From NCBI RefSeq assembly GCF_001693255.1, contig NZ_CP016474.1, forward strand, positions 1,692,661 through 1,756,660: 64,000 nt of DNA. Reading direction: 5' to 3'. The translations under genes and the position numbers were made by a program. This document shows positions 27,233 through 37,270 of the stretch, piece after piece. This DNA is from Picosynechococcus sp. PCC 7003. Its GTDB lineage: Bacteria > Cyanobacteriota > Cyanobacteriia > Cyanobacteriales > MRBY01. The first letter of the stretch is position 1; every line of letters starts with the position of its first letter. The notes under the pieces were generated by a model. That model did no database searches. It saw only the letters and a list, made by a program, of their open reading frames with translations, and was not told the origin of the DNA.

Positions 27233-27355
27233 GCTATCTTGAGTCTTCGTCCAAAGGCGATCGCCCCCTTAAACTCCCAGCAATAATCATCCCGTCAATT
27301 CAAAGGTAGTAAATTGGCAATCGCTAAATCTTATGCCATAAAAGATGGCAAGATA

Positions 27356-28426
27356 CTACTTTTTCTGCCGAAGATTAGTCATGTCTTTATTGCTTTTCCC
27401 TAAATTGCACAAATTACATAAGGTTTGATAGTTTTCTAATGCATTTTTTCCTCCTTTTGAACGAGGGATAATGTGATCCACATGTAAAACAATATTATCT
27501 CCCGCTGTTCTGCCACAGGAAACACATTTCCAATTATCTCTCTGGAAAACTTGCCACCGAATAGCTGGCATCACTTTTAGCCTTTTTTCTGCATTTTTTA
27601 AAGCTTTAATATGATCAAGATTATGATGAATAGGAAGATCTTTTTCATCAGACTCATTTGAATTTAATTGATCATATTTCCATTTATGAAGCTTAGATAA
27701 AAGATCTTGAAAGCAAAGATCTTGACCCATCGAAATTCTCAAATAAGAGTCATATACTGGATAAAAAGAAACATAAGCATCAATAATATCAATCAAGTCT
27801 AATTCTGTAATAGGAAATTTATAAACTCTAGAAAAATAATGATTGTCAAAATATTTATTCGCAATCATATACTCATAATGATCTTTAAAAGACGAGATAT
27901 ATGAGAGTTGATCACCCCAATATAAAACAGGATATATATTACTCCGATAGCAAAGAGTATGAAGCAAATCTTCAAATTGCAAATGAAAATCGAAAAATTT
28001 CTTATAAGATTGATTTGTTAAGCCAGTAAGCCAATAATTTTCAAAGAAAATTTCAAGACCTGCTTCTGTTAACATTAATCCGTAGCGAAAGGGCAGTATC
28101 TGTACAGGTTTTTTATTCTTTTTTTCTATCCCATGCCACTTGTCTTTGATTCTTTTCCCTCCTAATCCCGCATAAGCAGTGTCATACAAAAAAGTTAATT
28201 CTTTTTCTCTTTTAGTTCTGAAATGTGGATAATAAGAGATAATAGAAGTATCGAAGACTTCTACCTCATAGACTCCTCTGACCTTTGCTATGCATTGATT
28301 GAGTAGCTCTTGTAAGCGGGGAACAACAGAATATTTTAGTGCATCAGCCCTTAGCCGAGGGTCATTGACTTGAAATAAATTTTGATCACTTTCATCAAAA
28401 GTAATCTCTTTAAGCTGTAATTTCAC
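27356..28426 (-). CDS. HNH-nuclease-domain protein with unknown N-terminal region
   Basis: A 356-residue protein from a GTG at 28426 (GGAG about 13 bases upstream). The last ~70 residues are a classic HNH domain: RDNWKCVSCG, VLHVDHIIPRSKGG, NYQTLCNLCNLGKSNKD, with two CxxC zinc pairs. The first ~285 residues have no recognised motif, are aromatic-rich (many Tyr/Phe) and may recognise a target or partner. The gene is much more AT-rich than its neighbours and has no HIP1 site, both signs of recent transfer. It could be a restriction or anti-phage nuclease; this is inference. Confidence 0.83.
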   Translation of the reverse strand: MKLQLKEITFDESDQNLFQVNDPRLRADALKYSVVPRLQELLNQCIAKVRGVYEVEVFDTSIISYYPHFRTKREKELTFLYDTAYAGLGGKRIKDKWHGIEKKNKKPVQILPFRYGLMLTEAGLEIFFENYWLTGLTNQSYKKFFDFHLQFEDLLHTLCYRSNIYPVLYWGDQLSYISSFKDHYEYMIANKYFDNHYFSRVYKFPITELDLIDIIDAYVSFYPVYDSYLRISMGQDLCFQDLLSKLHKWKYDQLNSNESDEKDLPIHHNLDHIKALKNAEKRLKVMPAIRWQVFQRDNWKCVSCGRTAGDNIVLHVDHIIPRSKGGKNALENYQTLCNLCNLGKSNKDMTNLRQKK

Positions 28427-28524
28427 GTTGAAATCATCTCCTATAAAGGGATAGATTTTGCATGGTAAGAATTATTTATCCAACTATTGCAATGAGTTTG
28501 GACAATTATAATCAACAGATCAAA

Positions 28525-28553
28525 CTAAGGATGTAAACGACGGGCGATCGCCA
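28525..28553 (-). repeat. purL 3'-end repeat, copy 3 (after the Uma2 gene)
   Basis: A 29-base segment matches 25 of 29 positions of the purL 3' end at 29784-29812. It begins right after the Uma2 stop codon in the gene direction. It carries GCGATCGCCCGTCG followed by TTTACATCC. Confidence 0.8.
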
Positions 28554-28554
28554 A

Positions 28555-29121
28555 TCAGGTTAAATCCAGGACAAGATCCTTGAGGAGATTAACACCCGAA
28601 ATCTTACGAGGTAGAGACAAGACTTGAGTTTTGCAATTGGGGGTGTAAATTTCAGCTTGTTTTTCTTTGCGATTAACTAATATTCCAAAACTACAGCCAT
28701 TATCCTGATATTCAGCCATTTTGTCTCTTGTTTTCTGGACAGCATCACTAGGCGAAACTAATTCAATGACAAAATCCGGACAAAGTGGAATGAATTTTTC
28801 CCGTTGATCAATACTTAAAGCTTCCCAACGGGATTTTTCGACCCAAGAAACATCAGGGGAACGGGTCGCACCATTGGGCAAAATAAAACCCGTTGAAGAA
28901 TCAAAAACTTCCCCTAATTGGTATTTCTGATTCCAAAGTTGCACCTGAAAAATCAAATTGGCATTTTGTCGTCCCGTTTCGCCACCAGTGGGAGGCATAA
29001 TTACGAGTTCTCCTTTAGCTGTGCGTTCCAGTTGAAGCTCCGGATTAACCAGACAAAGTTGCTGAAATTGTTCATTGCTTAACGTGAAAACGGGTTCTAG
29101 CGCCAGGGTCATTGTAGTCAT
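28555..29121 (-). CDS. Uma2-family (DUF820) putative endonuclease
   Basis: A 188-residue protein of the Uma2 family, abundant in cyanobacteria, with a PD-(D/E)XK nuclease fold. Seen: SNEQFQQLCLVNPELQLERTAKGELVIMPPTGG at the start, ATRSPDVSWV, and CPDFVIELVSPSD, where the acidic residues lie. The function of the family is unclear; mobile-element or defence roles have been proposed. It forms its own module between copies 2 and 3 of the purL-end repeat. Confidence 0.9.
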   Translation of the reverse strand: MTTMTLALEPVFTLSNEQFQQLCLVNPELQLERTAKGELVIMPPTGGETGRQNANLIFQVQLWNQKYQLGEVFDSSTGFILPNGATRSPDVSWVEKSRWEALSIDQREKFIPLCPDFVIELVSPSDAVQKTRDKMAEYQDNGCSFGILVNRKEKQAEIYTPNCKTQVLSLPRKISGVNLLKDLVLDLT

Positions 29122-29170
29122 TAGCCTTACCCACTTGATTTGTGCTTTCTATTGTATTCAACGATTCTGA

Positions 29171-29199
29171 TTAGGGGTGTAAGCGACGGGCGATCGCCT
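29171..29199 (-). repeat. purL 3'-end repeat, copy 2 (after the DUF4926 gene)
   Basis: Twenty-eight of 29 positions match copy 1 at the end of purL. It starts two bases after the TAG stop of the DUF4926 gene. It does not serve as coding sequence here. Confidence 0.85.
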
Positions 29200-29201
29200 G
29201 A

Positions 29202-29429
29202 CTAAACCGCGATAGACATCATTGGTTCAAAATGTAACACCATGATTTGTTCTGGTAATAGACCCACCGATTCAAAGGTTCTCCCTTGGCGATCACTAAA
29301 CTCTACTTCAAAAGCTTTACCATCCGCAAGAATTTCGACAACAGTACCAACCTGTCCTTTTAATAAATTAAACTCTGGTAAATCAACCGTTAAAGCAACA
29401 ACATCTAATAACTGAGTTGAATTTTTCAT
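29202..29429 (-). CDS. DUF4926-type protein
   Basis: A 75-residue protein with the family pattern LLDVVALTVDLPEFNLLKGQVGTVVEILADGKAFEVEF-like text and SVGLLPEQIMVL near the end, a small SH3-like beta barrel. It follows the DUF6883 gene by 18 bases. DUF6883 and DUF4926 genes are commonly adjacent, so they probably act together; a toxin and immunity or toxin and antitoxin role is speculation. Confidence 0.82.
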   Translation of the reverse strand: MKNSTQLLDVVALTVDLPEFNLLKGQVGTVVEILADGKAFEVEFSDRQGRTFESVGLLPEQIMVLHFEPMMSIAV

Positions 29430-29447
29430 TAGATTTGTTCTCCAAAC

Positions 29448-29780
29448 TTATAAGAGATAACAAGTTGTTAGTTTAGGAACATTTGAGCCATGCTCAATTA
29501 TCCAGCCACTACGCACTATTGCTCTTTTATTCTGCCATACCAATTCAAAATCGACAGTATAACGCTGACCAAATTGATCACGGCGACCCAGTTGAGCATC
29601 ATGGGTTTGCACAATGTCAAATAAGATCAACCGTAATCGATCAGCATCTTGAGCTTTCATTCCCAATTGAGAACGGAATAATCGCGCCTTATGTTTGCCA
29701 TCACTATGGTCTAGATTAAGGCAATAATCTCGCAATTTCCGAATATCAATAATCGCATTTTCTGCATTGGGAACTCTCAT
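29448..29780 (-). CDS. DUF6883-type protein
   Basis: A 110-residue protein beginning MRVPNAENAIIDIRKLRDYCLN and containing HDAQLGRRDQFGQRYTVDFEL and AIVRSGWII, which I associate with DUF6883. Its ATG lies only 3 bases after the purL stop, so it is probably translated by coupling to purL. The small, basic, conserved core (HDGKHKARLF-like, seen as SDGKHKARLFRSQLGM) resembles toxins of polymorphic systems in general size. Function is unproven. Confidence 0.8.
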   Translation of the reverse strand: MRVPNAENAIIDIRKLRDYCLNLDHSDGKHKARLFRSQLGMKAQDADRLRLILFDIVQTHDAQLGRRDQFGQRYTVDFELVWQNKRAIVRSGWIIEHGSNVPKLTTCYLL

Positions 29781-29783
29781 TTC

Positions 29784-29812
29784 TTAGGGATGTAAGCGAC
29801 GGGCGATCGCCT
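29784..29812 (-). repeat. purL 3'-end repeat, copy 1 (inside purL)
   Basis: These are the final codons of purL (A-I-A-R-R-L-H-P-stop) with the HIP1 octamer. The same 29 bases recur at 29171-29199 (28/29) and 28525-28553 (25/29), each time directly after an accessory gene in the same orientation. Confidence 0.88.
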
Positions 29813-32063
29813 CACTCCAGCTAGTGGTCATTTCGGCAACGGAAACATTGATCAAAGAGCCAATTTCCAGATGATTGGAATCATTAACCACACCGATCGC
29901 CTGCCAATTGTCCGCCAAAGATTGGGTTAAATGGGCTTCAAATTGGGCTTGTTTATCGGGGGCGACGGACACAATAATTTTGCCGCAGGTTTCACCAAAG
30001 AGCATTTCGTCTAAACGCCCTTCTGAATCGACAGAAATCGTTGCGCCGACCTTGCCGCCAATACAACATTCCGCCAGGGCAACGGCTAAACCCCCTTCCG
30101 CTAAGTCATGGGCAGAGGCTAACAGTCCAGCGGCGATCGCCTCCCGCACGGTTTTTTGGACAGCTTTTTCGAGGGTGAAATTCACTTGGGGGGGAATACC
30201 AGCCACGGTATTGTGAATCGTATTTAAATATTCCGAACCGCCAAGGGTTGTTGTTGCTTGAATGCCCAAAAGATAGACCTTATCCCCAGCATTTTGGAAC
30301 GCCAAACCACAGACCTGATTAATCTGTTCAACCCGTCCCACCATACCAATTACAGGCGTTGGATAAATGGGGGTCGGTTTGCCATCACTATCAAGGGTTT
30401 CGTTATAGAGAGAAACATTACCACCCGTGACAGGCGTATCCAATTCCCGACAAGCTTCCGCAATCCCTTTACAAGCATTTGCCAACTGCCAATAACCCAC
30501 AGGTTTTTCGGGACTACCAAAATTTAAATTGTTAGTAATTGCCAAGGGTTCCGCACCGACACAACTTAAATTTCTTGCCGCTTCAGCCACTGCCGCCTTT
30601 GCCCCTTCCAACGGATTCAAATAGACATAACGGGGATTGCAATCGGTACAAGCTGCCACGCCAATTGTTGACGCATCGGGCTTACCATTTACTGGACGAA
30701 CCCGCACCACCGCTGCATCAGCTCCACCGGGGAAAATCACCGTATTGTTTTGCACTTGATGATCGTACTGGCGATAAATCCACTTTTTAGAAGCAATGGT
30801 CGGCACATCTAACAGGGTTAATAAAATCTCATTCCAAGATTTTCCAGCGATGCCATTAACATCACAATTCGGCAAACTATCGGCAGACCAAGCCCAAGCT
30901 GTTTGCGCATATTCGGGGGCTTCCGCCATCAATTCCCGGTGATAAATTGGTGTATTATCTGATAGCGCAGTGGCTGGAACTTCCGCCGCAATTTCACCCT
31001 TAAACATGATTTTGACGATGGGTTCTTCAATCACTTCGCCCGCAACAACTGCCTGTAAACCCCAACGGTGGAAAATATCAATTAACTCTTGTTCACGACC
31101 TTTGTGGGCAACAAATAACATCCGTTCTTGGGATTCCGAAAGTAAATATTCGTAGGGAACCATGCCCGTTTCCCGCACCGGAATTTTATCGAGATCGAGC
31201 AGGACACCGACCCCACCTTTTGCCGCCATCTCCGCCGTAGAACAGGTTAAACCCGCTGCACCCATATCTTGTGCCGCTGCCACCGCTCCGGTTTTAAAGG
31301 CTTCTAAACAAGCTTCAATCAGGGATTTTTCGGTAAAGGGATCCCCCACTTGCACAGCAGGGCGATCGTCCATGGATTCATCGGTTAATTCCGCACTGGC
31401 GAAACTTGCACCCCCCATGCCATCGCGTCCCGTGGTGGAGCCAACATAGAGCACCGGATTACCAACGCCATAGGCTCCCGATTTGATGATTTCCTCGGTT
31501 TCCATCAAGCCCAACGCCATCGCATTGACGAGGGGATTACCGGAGTAAGCCTTATCAAAATAGACCTCACCGCCCACGGTCGGCACGCCCACGCAGTTGC
31601 CATAGTGTGAAATTCCTTCGACCACACCGTTAAAAATGCGGCGGGTTTGGGCATTGTCGAGGGTTCCAAAACGCAGGGAATTTAAAAGGGCGATCGGACG
31701 CGCACCCATCGTAAAAATATCGCGGAGAATACCGCCGACACCCGTTGCAGCCCCTTGGAAAGGCTCGATCGCCGACGGGTGGTTATGGGATTCAATCTTA
31801 AAGGCGAGGTGCAGACCATCCCCCATATCGACAACCCCCGCATTTTCACCAGGCCCCACGAGGACGCGCTTCCCTTCTGTGGGGAAACCAGACAGCAACG
31901 GGCGGGAATTTTTATAACAGCAGTGTTCCGACCACATCACGCCAAACATCCCCAGTTCCGCCTTGTTGGGGTGGCGACCTAAACGGCTGACAATTTCTTC
32001 GTACTCTTCGGGCTTGATACCTTCGGATGCGATTTCTTCAGGGGTGAAAGGGCAAGTGGTCAT
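29784..32063 (-). CDS. purL: Phosphoribosylformylglycinamidine synthase subunit PurL
   Basis: The 759-residue small-type PurL makes formylglycinamidine ribonucleotide in purine synthesis, with PurQ and PurS encoded elsewhere. Seen: [15 protein letters not shown] at the start, the ATP/substrate segments [27 protein letters not shown] and [15 protein letters not shown], and the duplicated second half with [17 protein letters not shown] and [16 protein letters not shown]. The coding 3' end is the parent of the 29-base repeats that bracket the accessory genes downstream. Confidence 0.97.
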   Translation of the reverse strand: MTTCPFTPEEIASEGIKPEEYEEIVSRLGRHPNKAELGMFGVMWSEHCCYKNSRPLLSGFPTEGKRVLVGPGENAGVVDMGDGLHLAFKIESHNHPSAIEPFQGAATGVGGILRDIFTMGARPIALLNSLRFGTLDNAQTRRIFNGVVEGISHYGNCVGVPTVGGEVYFDKAYSGNPLVNAMALGLMETEEIIKSGAYGVGNPVLYVGSTTGRDGMGGASFASAELTDESMDDRPAVQVGDPFTEKSLIEACLEAFKTGAVAAAQDMGAAGLTCSTAEMAAKGGVGVLLDLDKIPVRETGMVPYEYLLSESQERMLFVAHKGREQELIDIFHRWGLQAVVAGEVIEEPIVKIMFKGEIAAEVPATALSDNTPIYHRELMAEAPEYAQTAWAWSADSLPNCDVNGIAGKSWNEILLTLLDVPTIASKKWIYRQYDHQVQNNTVIFPGGADAAVVRVRPVNGKPDASTIGVAACTDCNPRYVYLNPLEGAKAAVAEAARNLSCVGAEPLAITNNLNFGSPEKPVGYWQLANACKGIAEACRELDTPVTGGNVSLYNETLDSDGKPTPIYPTPVIGMVGRVEQINQVCGLAFQNAGDKVYLLGIQATTTLGGSEYLNTIHNTVAGIPPQVNFTLEKAVQKTVREAIAAGLLASAHDLAEGGLAVALAECCIGGKVGATISVDSEGRLDEMLFGETCGKIIVSVAPDKQAQFEAHLTQSLADNWQAIGVVNDSNHLEIGSLINVSVAEMTTSWSEAIARRLHP

Positions 32064-32204
32064 GGATTTTGCATCAAAATTTCTGTAACAGCGCTATTGT
32101 AAGGCTTCAGGGGAAAGATAGTATATGCAAAGAGGCGATCGCCACTTTACTGGGGTTAATCGTTATGATCGCCAATGAGACAAGTTTTCAGGAGATTCAT
32201 CAAG

Positions 32205-32621
32205 ATGGAAAAAGCGCTCTATGATCGTGATTTTTTGGTGTGGATCGAGAAAACTGTCGAGGAACTTAAAGCTCAAAATTTTGCAGCCCTGGATTTAGAA
32301 CACTTAATTGATGAGGTGGAATCCTTGGGGAAACGGGAAAAACGTGAACTCAAAAGTCGCTTAATTACGCTATTTGAGCATCTCCTAAAGCGCCACTATG
32401 TCCCTATGCCTGAATGTTATCGGGGTTGGGATGTAACGATTCGGAGAACTCAATCTAAATTAAAAGATTTGTTAGCAGATTCTCCTAGTTTGAGTCATTT
32501 ACTCGAAGAAATTTACCTGGATTGTTATCAGGAAGCTATAGCCAATATGCAACTTGAATATGATGTGAAATTTCCCCAGGATTATCCTTTTCTTAGTCCC
32601 CCACAAAACCTATTGAATTAA
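32205..32621 (+). CDS. DUF29-family protein
   Basis: A 138-residue protein with the DUF29 pattern: LYDRDFLVWIEKTVEELKAQNFAALDLEHLIDEVESLGKREKRELKSRL-like opening and HLLKRHYVP. DUF29 genes are numerous in cyanobacteria and have no known function; they often behave as accessory genes. ATG 32205 follows CAGGAG with good spacing and is preferred over the in-frame ATG 32175. Confidence 0.9.
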   Translation: MEKALYDRDFLVWIEKTVEELKAQNFAALDLEHLIDEVESLGKREKRELKSRLITLFEHLLKRHYVPMPECYRGWDVTIRRTQSKLKDLLADSPSLSHLLEEIYLDCYQEAIANMQLEYDVKFPQDYPFLSPPQNLLN

Positions 32622-32660
32622 GTCTAACCATTGTTGAATTTGGTGAAGATTCTATTTTTT

Positions 32661-32680
32661 AAAGGCGATCGCCTTTTTTT
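32661..32680 (+). terminator. HIP1-centred terminator of the DUF29 gene
   Basis: AAAGGC and GCCTTT pair around a GATC tetraloop, again with HIP1 as the core, followed by further Ts. It is 40 bases after the DUF29 stop. Confidence 0.6.
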
Positions 32681-32869
32681 AAACGGTGACGTCAAAAGCG
32701 AGTAGCCCCAAGCGAACCGAACCCGAAACGACGGATTCCACTACTCAACCAGCAAGGTGAGAATTTTACATTTTGTTACAATGTAAGCAGTGAAAGCGGA
32801 CAAAAAGGTTTTCAATAGCGCTAAACGTAAGTCTTTTTGGGCCTCAACAACCATTCGGGAGGTTCATTT

Positions 32870-34000
32870 ATGAACGGCAATTTTCGGGTGGGGAATTTAT
32901 TTGGGATTCCCTTCTACATCAATATTTCTTGGTTTATTGTTCTGGTGCTCGTTACCCTAAACTTTGGCGGCGGCCTGGCGTCTCAGTTTCCGGCCCTCGG
33001 CATCAACGCCTTAATTTTAGGATTAGTAGCAGGTTTGCTCCTGTTTGCTTCTGTATTACTCCACGAGTTGGGCCACAGTTATGCGGCGATTCGCCAAGGA
33101 ATTGGTGTAAACTCCATCACCCTATTCCTGTTCGGGGGACTCGCCAACCTTGATGAGGAAGCGAAAACTCCCGGTGGTGCATTCTGGATTGCCGTAGCAG
33201 GGCCGCTTGTGAGTTTGGCTCTATTTATCGCGCTTTTCCTCTTAACGGGTAGCGGTGTCCTGAGTGGGCCGCCAGCGGCGATCGCCGGATTGTTGGCTTA
33301 CATCAACTTAATCTTGGCCACCTTTAATATGATCCCTGGTCTACCCCTTGATGGTGGTAACGTCCTCAAATCCATCGTCTGGAAACTGACGGGGAACCGC
33401 TTCACCGGCACGATCTGGGCCAGCCGTGTTGGTCAGTTCATCGGTTGGACAGCGATTATTCTCGGTGCATTATCTATCCTTGGTATTTCTAATGTGGGTA
33501 GCTTCTGGACACTGATTATTGGTTGGTTCTTACTCCAAAACGCGGGTCGTTCTGCTCAATCTGCCACCATTCAATCAGCCCTCTCTGGTTTAACGGCCGC
33601 TGATGCAGTGGTTAAAGACAGTCCGATTATCTCAGCAGAAACGACGCTACGGGATTTAGCAAACAGTGCTATTCGCTCTGGTAACCAGTGGAAACGCTTC
33701 CTAGTCCAGGACGAAACAGGTCAATTGCTCGGTGAGGTGCACCTTGATGTTCTCCGCGCAGTGCCTACCAATGACTGGCCCCACAATCAAGTGCGTGATT
33801 TCATCAAATCTGTCCCTGCGGAAAATCAAGTCCAGTCTGATTTGTCACTCTTAGATGTGGCCGCCAAACTCGAACAACAAGGTTTGCAAGCCCTCGCCGT
33901 CATCCAGACCAATGGAACTCTTGTGGGACTCCTAGAGAAGTCCGCGATCATTAAACTATTGCAAAGCAGTCAGCAGGAGGCAAAAGTCCAGTCTGCTTAA
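32870..34000 (+). CDS. Site-2 protease family (M50) membrane metalloprotease
   Basis: A 376-residue protein similar to SpoIVFB-type intramembrane proteases. Six or so hydrophobic segments are present. The zinc site is HELGH at ~65-69, completed by NMIPGLPLDGG around 152-163. The C-terminal ~130 residues (from AADAVVKDSPIISAETTLRDLA) look like a pair of CBS domains, which commonly bind adenine nucleotides. GGGAGG precedes ATG 32870. Cyanobacterial S2P homologues are implicated in stress and membrane-protein turnover; the substrate is unknown. Confidence 0.9.
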   Translation: MNGNFRVGNLFGIPFYINISWFIVLVLVTLNFGGGLASQFPALGINALILGLVAGLLLFASVLLHELGHSYAAIRQGIGVNSITLFLFGGLANLDEEAKTPGGAFWIAVAGPLVSLALFIALFLLTGSGVLSGPPAAIAGLLAYINLILATFNMIPGLPLDGGNVLKSIVWKLTGNRFTGTIWASRVGQFIGWTAIILGALSILGISNVGSFWTLIIGWFLLQNAGRSAQSATIQSALSGLTAADAVVKDSPIISAETTLRDLANSAIRSGNQWKRFLVQDETGQLLGEVHLDVLRAVPTNDWPHNQVRDFIKSVPAENQVQSDLSLLDVAAKLEQQGLQALAVIQTNGTLVGLLEKSAIIKLLQSSQQEAKVQSA

Positions 34001-34163
34001 TCGTTAACTCAAAAATTAATATCAACTTGGGCGATCGCCTTTTGGGAGCAAAAAAGTTTCCGGGGCGATCGCCTGATTTTGAGGTTTTCCCCAGGAATCC
34101 ACCGCAAAGAATGTCACAATACAGACAGTAAAGTTTGTAGCGCAAAAATTTTTCGTAACTCCT

Positions 34164-36797
34164 ATGTCTAGTGTGCCTCCTGTCCTGAGCGGAAGTGAAA
34201 TTCGGTCAAAATTTTTAGAGTTTTTCAACCAGCGGCAACACCCCATCCTCCCCAGTGCTTCCCTTGTGCCGGAGGATCCCACGGTACTTTTGACCATTGC
34301 GGGGATGTTACCGTTTAAGCCGATTTTCCTCGGACAGCAGGACGCCCCTAGCCCCCGCGCCACCACCTCCCAAAAATGTATCCGCACCAATGACATTGAG
34401 AACGTAGGCCGCACCGCCCGGCACCATACTTTCTTTGAGATGCTCGGAAATTTTAGTTTTGGGGACTATTTCAAAGAACAGGCGATCGCCTGGGCATGGG
34501 AACTGTCCACAGAAGTATTTCAGCTTGACCCGAAAAATATTGTCGTTAGCGTGTTCCGTGAAGACGATGAAGCCTTTGATATTTGGCGTGATCAAGTCGG
34601 TGTGCCCGAAAAACGAATTATCCGCATGGGTGAGGAAGACAATTTCTGGAAATCTGGCCCCACTGGCCCCTGTGGCCCCTGTTCCGAGTTGTACTATGAC
34701 TTCAAACCAGAGTTGGGAGATGATGACATTGATCTAGAGGATGATACCCGGTTTATCGAGTATTACAACCTCGTTTTCATGCAATATAATCGCGACGCTG
34801 AAGGCAATTTAACCCCCCTCCAAAATAAAAATATTGATACAGGGATGGGGTTGGAGCGGATGGCGCAAATTCTTCAGCGCGTCCCCAACAACTATGAAAC
34901 AGATCTGATTTTTCCGATTATTGAAACTGCCGCCAAAGCCGCCGGAATTCACTACGAAAAAGCGGACGAAAAAACAAAAGTTTCGTTAAAAGTCATTGGC
35001 GATCATGTGCGCTCTGTTGTCCATATGATTGCCGACGGGATTACTGCTTCTAATACCGATCGGGGTTACGTATTACGCCGTTTAATTCGGCGGGTGGTGC
35101 GTCATGGTCGGTTGATTGGCATTGAAGGCAATTTTATTAATCAAGTGGCAGAAACCGCGATTCAACTCTCTGAAACTGCCTACTCCAATACCCGTGAGCG
35201 GGAAAGTTTTATCAAGCAGGAATTAGAGCGGGAAGAAAACAATTTCCTGAAAACTTTAGAGCGGGGTGAAAAACTGCTTGCAGAAATTATTTCAAAAGAA
35301 AAAAAACAAATTTCTGGGGTTGATGCTTTTACCCTATTTGATACGTTTGGTTTTCCCTTTGAATTGACCCAAGAAATCGCTGAAGAAAACGGTTTAACGG
35401 TTGATGCTGAAGGCTACAAAGCGGAGATGAAAAAGCAGCAAGAACGTTCTAAAGCCGCCCATGAAACCATTGATTTAACTGTCCAAGGAAGCCTTGATGA
35501 ATTAGCTGAACATATTCATCCGACGGCATTTTTGGGCTATACCGATCTGCAATCCCAAGTGAAAATTGAAGCGGTTTTAGTGGATGGGCATCGGGTTGAA
35601 CAGGCGGAGGCTGGTGCGGAAATACAGCTCATTTGTGACCAAACACCTTTCTACGCGGAATCTGGGGGACAAATTGGCGATCGCGGTTATTTTTCGGGCG
35701 AGAATCTCGTGGTTCGCATTACCGATGTGCAGAAAGAATCGGGATTTTTTGTTCACTATGGCAAGGTGGAACGGGGTGTTTTAAACGTTGGTGAAACCCT
35801 TAATGCCACGATCGATCGGGCTTGTCGTCGGCGTGCCCAAGCGAATCACACCGCAACCCATTTGTTGCAAGCAGCCTTGAAAAATATTGTGGATGATTCC
35901 ATCTCCCAGGCGGGTTCTTTAGTGGACTTTGATCGCCTCCGGTTTGACTTTAATTGTCCTCGGGCTTTAACACCGGCTGAATTAACGCAAATTGAGGATC
36001 AAATTAATACTTGGATCGCTGAAGCCCATGATAGTCAAGTGACAGTGATGCCCATCGCTGAAGCGAAAGCAAAAGGGGCAGTGGCAATGTTCGGGGAAAA
36101 ATATGGGGAAGAAGTCCGAGTGGTCGATTTCCCCGATGTTTCGATGGAACTTTGTGGCGGTACCCATGTTAAAAATACCGCTGAAATTGGTCTGTTTAAG
36201 ATTATCTCTGAAACGGGTATTTCTTCTGGTATTCGCCGCATTGAAGCGGTTGCCGGAGCCGCTGTTTTAGAATATTTAAAAGTCCGCGATCAAGTGGTGA
36301 AAGAATTGGGTGATAAGTTTAAAGCCAAGCCCGAAGAAATCACTGAACGGGTGGAGAATATTCAAACTGAACTCCGCAATACCCAGAAAGAACTAGAGAA
36401 AGTGAAGGGAGAACTGGCGATCGCCAAATCGGAAGCCCTTGTCAGCCAAGCGGAAACCGTCGGTGACTTTAAGATCCTCGTGGAAAATATGGGGGATCTC
36501 GATGCCAAAGCCCTGCAAACTGCCGCCGAACGTTTACAACAAAAACTCGGTAATGCAGCGGTGGTCTTAGCCTCCACCCCAGAAGACGGCAAAGTTTCCT
36601 TGGTGGCAGCCTTTAGCGAAGGCATTTATAAAGACAAAAAGCTGCAAGCCGGTAAATTCATCGGCGGCATCGCTAAACTCTGCGGCGGTGGCGGCGGCGG
36701 TCGTCCGAATCTTGCTCAGGCCGGGGGACGGGATGCCAGTAAATTACCAGAAGCCCTCCAAACCGCAAAACAACAATTGCTTGATGCTCTGGGTTAA
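34164..36797 (+). CDS. alaS: Alanyl-tRNA synthetase
   Basis: An 877-residue enzyme of normal size. The N-terminal catalytic domain has [16 protein letters not shown] and [15 protein letters not shown]. The editing domain has the zinc motif HTATH ([12 protein letters not shown]) together with CGGTH ([12 protein letters not shown]). The C-terminal domain has the Gly-rich loop [18 protein letters not shown]. Residues ~710-755 form a coiled coil. It is transcribed alone after the site-2 protease gene; the intervening 160 bases hold two HIP1 sites. Confidence 0.97.
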   Translation: MSSVPPVLSGSEIRSKFLEFFNQRQHPILPSASLVPEDPTVLLTIAGMLPFKPIFLGQQDAPSPRATTSQKCIRTNDIENVGRTARHHTFFEMLGNFSFGDYFKEQAIAWAWELSTEVFQLDPKNIVVSVFREDDEAFDIWRDQVGVPEKRIIRMGEEDNFWKSGPTGPCGPCSELYYDFKPELGDDDIDLEDDTRFIEYYNLVFMQYNRDAEGNLTPLQNKNIDTGMGLERMAQILQRVPNNYETDLIFPIIETAAKAAGIHYEKADEKTKVSLKVIGDHVRSVVHMIADGITASNTDRGYVLRRLIRRVVRHGRLIGIEGNFINQVAETAIQLSETAYSNTRERESFIKQELEREENNFLKTLERGEKLLAEIISKEKKQISGVDAFTLFDTFGFPFELTQEIAEENGLTVDAEGYKAEMKKQQERSKAAHETIDLTVQGSLDELAEHIHPTAFLGYTDLQSQVKIEAVLVDGHRVEQAEAGAEIQLICDQTPFYAESGGQIGDRGYFSGENLVVRITDVQKESGFFVHYGKVERGVLNVGETLNATIDRACRRRAQANHTATHLLQAALKNIVDDSISQAGSLVDFDRLRFDFNCPRALTPAELTQIEDQINTWIAEAHDSQVTVMPIAEAKAKGAVAMFGEKYGEEVRVVDFPDVSMELCGGTHVKNTAEIGLFKIISETGISSGIRRIEAVAGAAVLEYLKVRDQVVKELGDKFKAKPEEITERVENIQTELRNTQKELEKVKGELAIAKSEALVSQAETVGDFKILVENMGDLDAKALQTAAERLQQKLGNAAVVLASTPEDGKVSLVAAFSEGIYKDKKLQAGKFIGGIAKLCGGGGGGRPNLAQAGGRDASKLPEALQTAKQQLLDALG

Positions 36798-36854
36798 ACA
36801 CTGCAGCAATTGAATGATCGGGATGGGTTCTTAATGCTCATCCTTTTTTATTGG

Positions 36855-37256
36855 CTATGGCTGTTTGAGATAGCGTTCAACCAATAAAATCGCCACGATA
36901 TCATCGATAGGTCGGGGGGGCAGGCGCATTCCTTGGGGGAGTAATCTCTGAAATAGATTGGGTGGATACATCTGCCAATAGCGATCACGGGCTTCGAGGG
37001 TGCTGTTGCGTTCATTCACAAAGGCGATCGCCAGCCCCTGGGGCAAAATAGCGCTTAGTTTTTGGTGCCATTCTTTGGCCGTTGTTTGATTGCCCATGAC
37101 CACCAGGGAAACGCCATACTGTTGGCACCATTCTTTCGCAATGTTGGGTGCTTGATCCGCAGCAATGACACCGTGGTTCAACAATTGCCCTTGGCCATCC
37201 AGCGCCGCAAGGCCACATTTGTCACGACCTGGGTCAAACCCAAGATAAATGCTCAT
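36855..37256 (-). CDS. RuvC-fold YqgF/RuvX-like nuclease
   Basis: A 133-residue protein with the RNase H-like start IYLGFDPGRDKCGLAALD, VVMGNQTTAKEW, VNERNSTLEARDRYW and a terminal PIDDIVAILLVERYL. This matches the RuvC/YqgF superfamily found in pre-16S rRNA processing and Holliday junction resolution. The acidic residues expected at the active site (Asp8, Glu near 101 and Asp near 122) are present, so it may be active. It is not the canonical YqgF, which is somewhat longer; it looks like a cyanobacterial paralogue. Confidence 0.8.
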   Translation of the reverse strand: MSIYLGFDPGRDKCGLAALDGQGQLLNHGVIAADQAPNIAKEWCQQYGVSLVVMGNQTTAKEWHQKLSAILPQGLAIAFVNERNSTLEARDRYWQMYPPNLFQRLLPQGMRLPPRPIDDIVAILLVERYLKQP

Positions 37257-37270
37257 GTATTCTTTTTGTC

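Noticed and set aside
28525-29812. purL-end repeats as a CRISPR array or integron attC sites
   Set aside because: Copies are spaced ~610 and ~650 bases apart with genes between them, lack CRISPR-size spacers, and do not have the imperfect palindromic structure of attC; no integrase or Cas gene is near.
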